A DNA stretch of 6,107 nt, from the NCBI GenBank assembly GCA_002438845.1, contig DJRG01000065.1, forward strand, positions 63,371 through 69,477, in the 5' to 3' direction. Positions 6,002-6,107 of the stretch are shown here, one piece after another. Both the position numbers and the translations under genes were made by a program. The notes beneath the pieces were generated by a model that was not told where the DNA came from, ran no database searches, and worked only from the letters and a program-made list of their open reading frames with translations. Every line of letters starts with the position of its first letter. Position 1 is the stretch's first letter. The DNA comes from Bacteroidales bacterium UBA6366 (GTDB lineage: Bacteria > Bacteroidota > Bacteroidia > Bacteroidales > UBA932).

Positions 6002-6107
6002 CCGTACACTGCTCTCATTTTTCGTGTACGGATTTCGCACTTGATTCCGCTTTGTACCCCAGGCGGTCCTTTGGTGTACCAACCGTTCCCGTCCACCGTT
6101 TTGTACC
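6002..6107. repeat. GTAC-centred palindrome array, continuing past the window
   Basis: Five GTAC cores start at 6004, 6026, 6054, 6076 and 6103, spaced 22, 28, 22 and 27, so the period is about 50 bp. CCGTACAC (6002-6009) pairs perfectly with GTGTACGG (6024-6031) around a 14-nt loop. Arms 6054-6061 and 6072-6079 pair at 7 of 8 positions, and 6076-6087 with 6095-6106 at 9 of 12 around a 7-nt loop. A direct repeat, CCG(C/T)TTTGTACC, ends at 6058 and 6107. The first stem could act as a weak yggS terminator, but no T-tract follows it. Confidence 0.5.

Noticed and set aside
6002..6107. CRISPR array
   Set aside because: The regularly spaced words are 4-8 bp with alternating gaps of 22 and 27-28. 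There are no conserved repeats of about 28-36 bp and no cas genes.

Overview
The window looks like a chromosomal segment from a Bacteroidota bacterium, most likely order Bacteroidales. The protein families read that way: a TrmD with the Bacteroides-type C-terminal half, a long DUF349-repeat protein, and a YidC with a Bacteroidales-style N-terminus and a Lys at the groove position where proteobacterial YidC has Arg. Several intergenic sites match the Bacteroidota promoter pattern TTTG-N19-TAnnTTTG, and Shine-Dalgarno sequences are mostly absent, as is usual for this phylum. The genus cannot be fixed by eye.

Layout. Positions 1-483 contain no convincing protein gene. They hold a degenerate array of CCGG-centred palindromes (about 50-144), a stretch that might be an insertion-sequence end (245-285), and a compact minus-strand unit made of a promoter (414-444), about 105 nt of possible transcript and a strong terminator (304-333). 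The tRNA methyltransferase gene trmD (484-1182, minus) follows, with its own candidate terminator at 428-473. A 96-bp divergent intergenic region carries two back-to-back -7 boxes. The plus strand then has a 653-residue protein with five DUF349-type repeats (1279-3240) and, only 6 bp later, the membrane insertase gene yidC (3247-5115). A 187-bp gap contains a 111-bp fold-back element (5146-5256). Next is a YggS-family PLP-binding protein (5303-5968). The right edge (6002-6107) is a second palindrome array, GTAC-centred, that runs off the window.

How the genes relate. trmD and yidC are core functions: m1G37 tRNA modification for frame maintenance, and inner-membrane protein insertion. YggS is a widespread PLP-homeostasis protein. 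The DUF349 protein has no established role, but its 6-bp spacing to yidC implies co-transcription and probably translational coupling.

No new defence or metabolic system is visible. The least explained items are the two edge arrays, which share an architecture (self-complementary 4-bp cores, alternating short and long spacing, about 50-bp period) but differ in core sequence; the small minus-strand transcription unit behind trmD; and the fold-back element before yggS.
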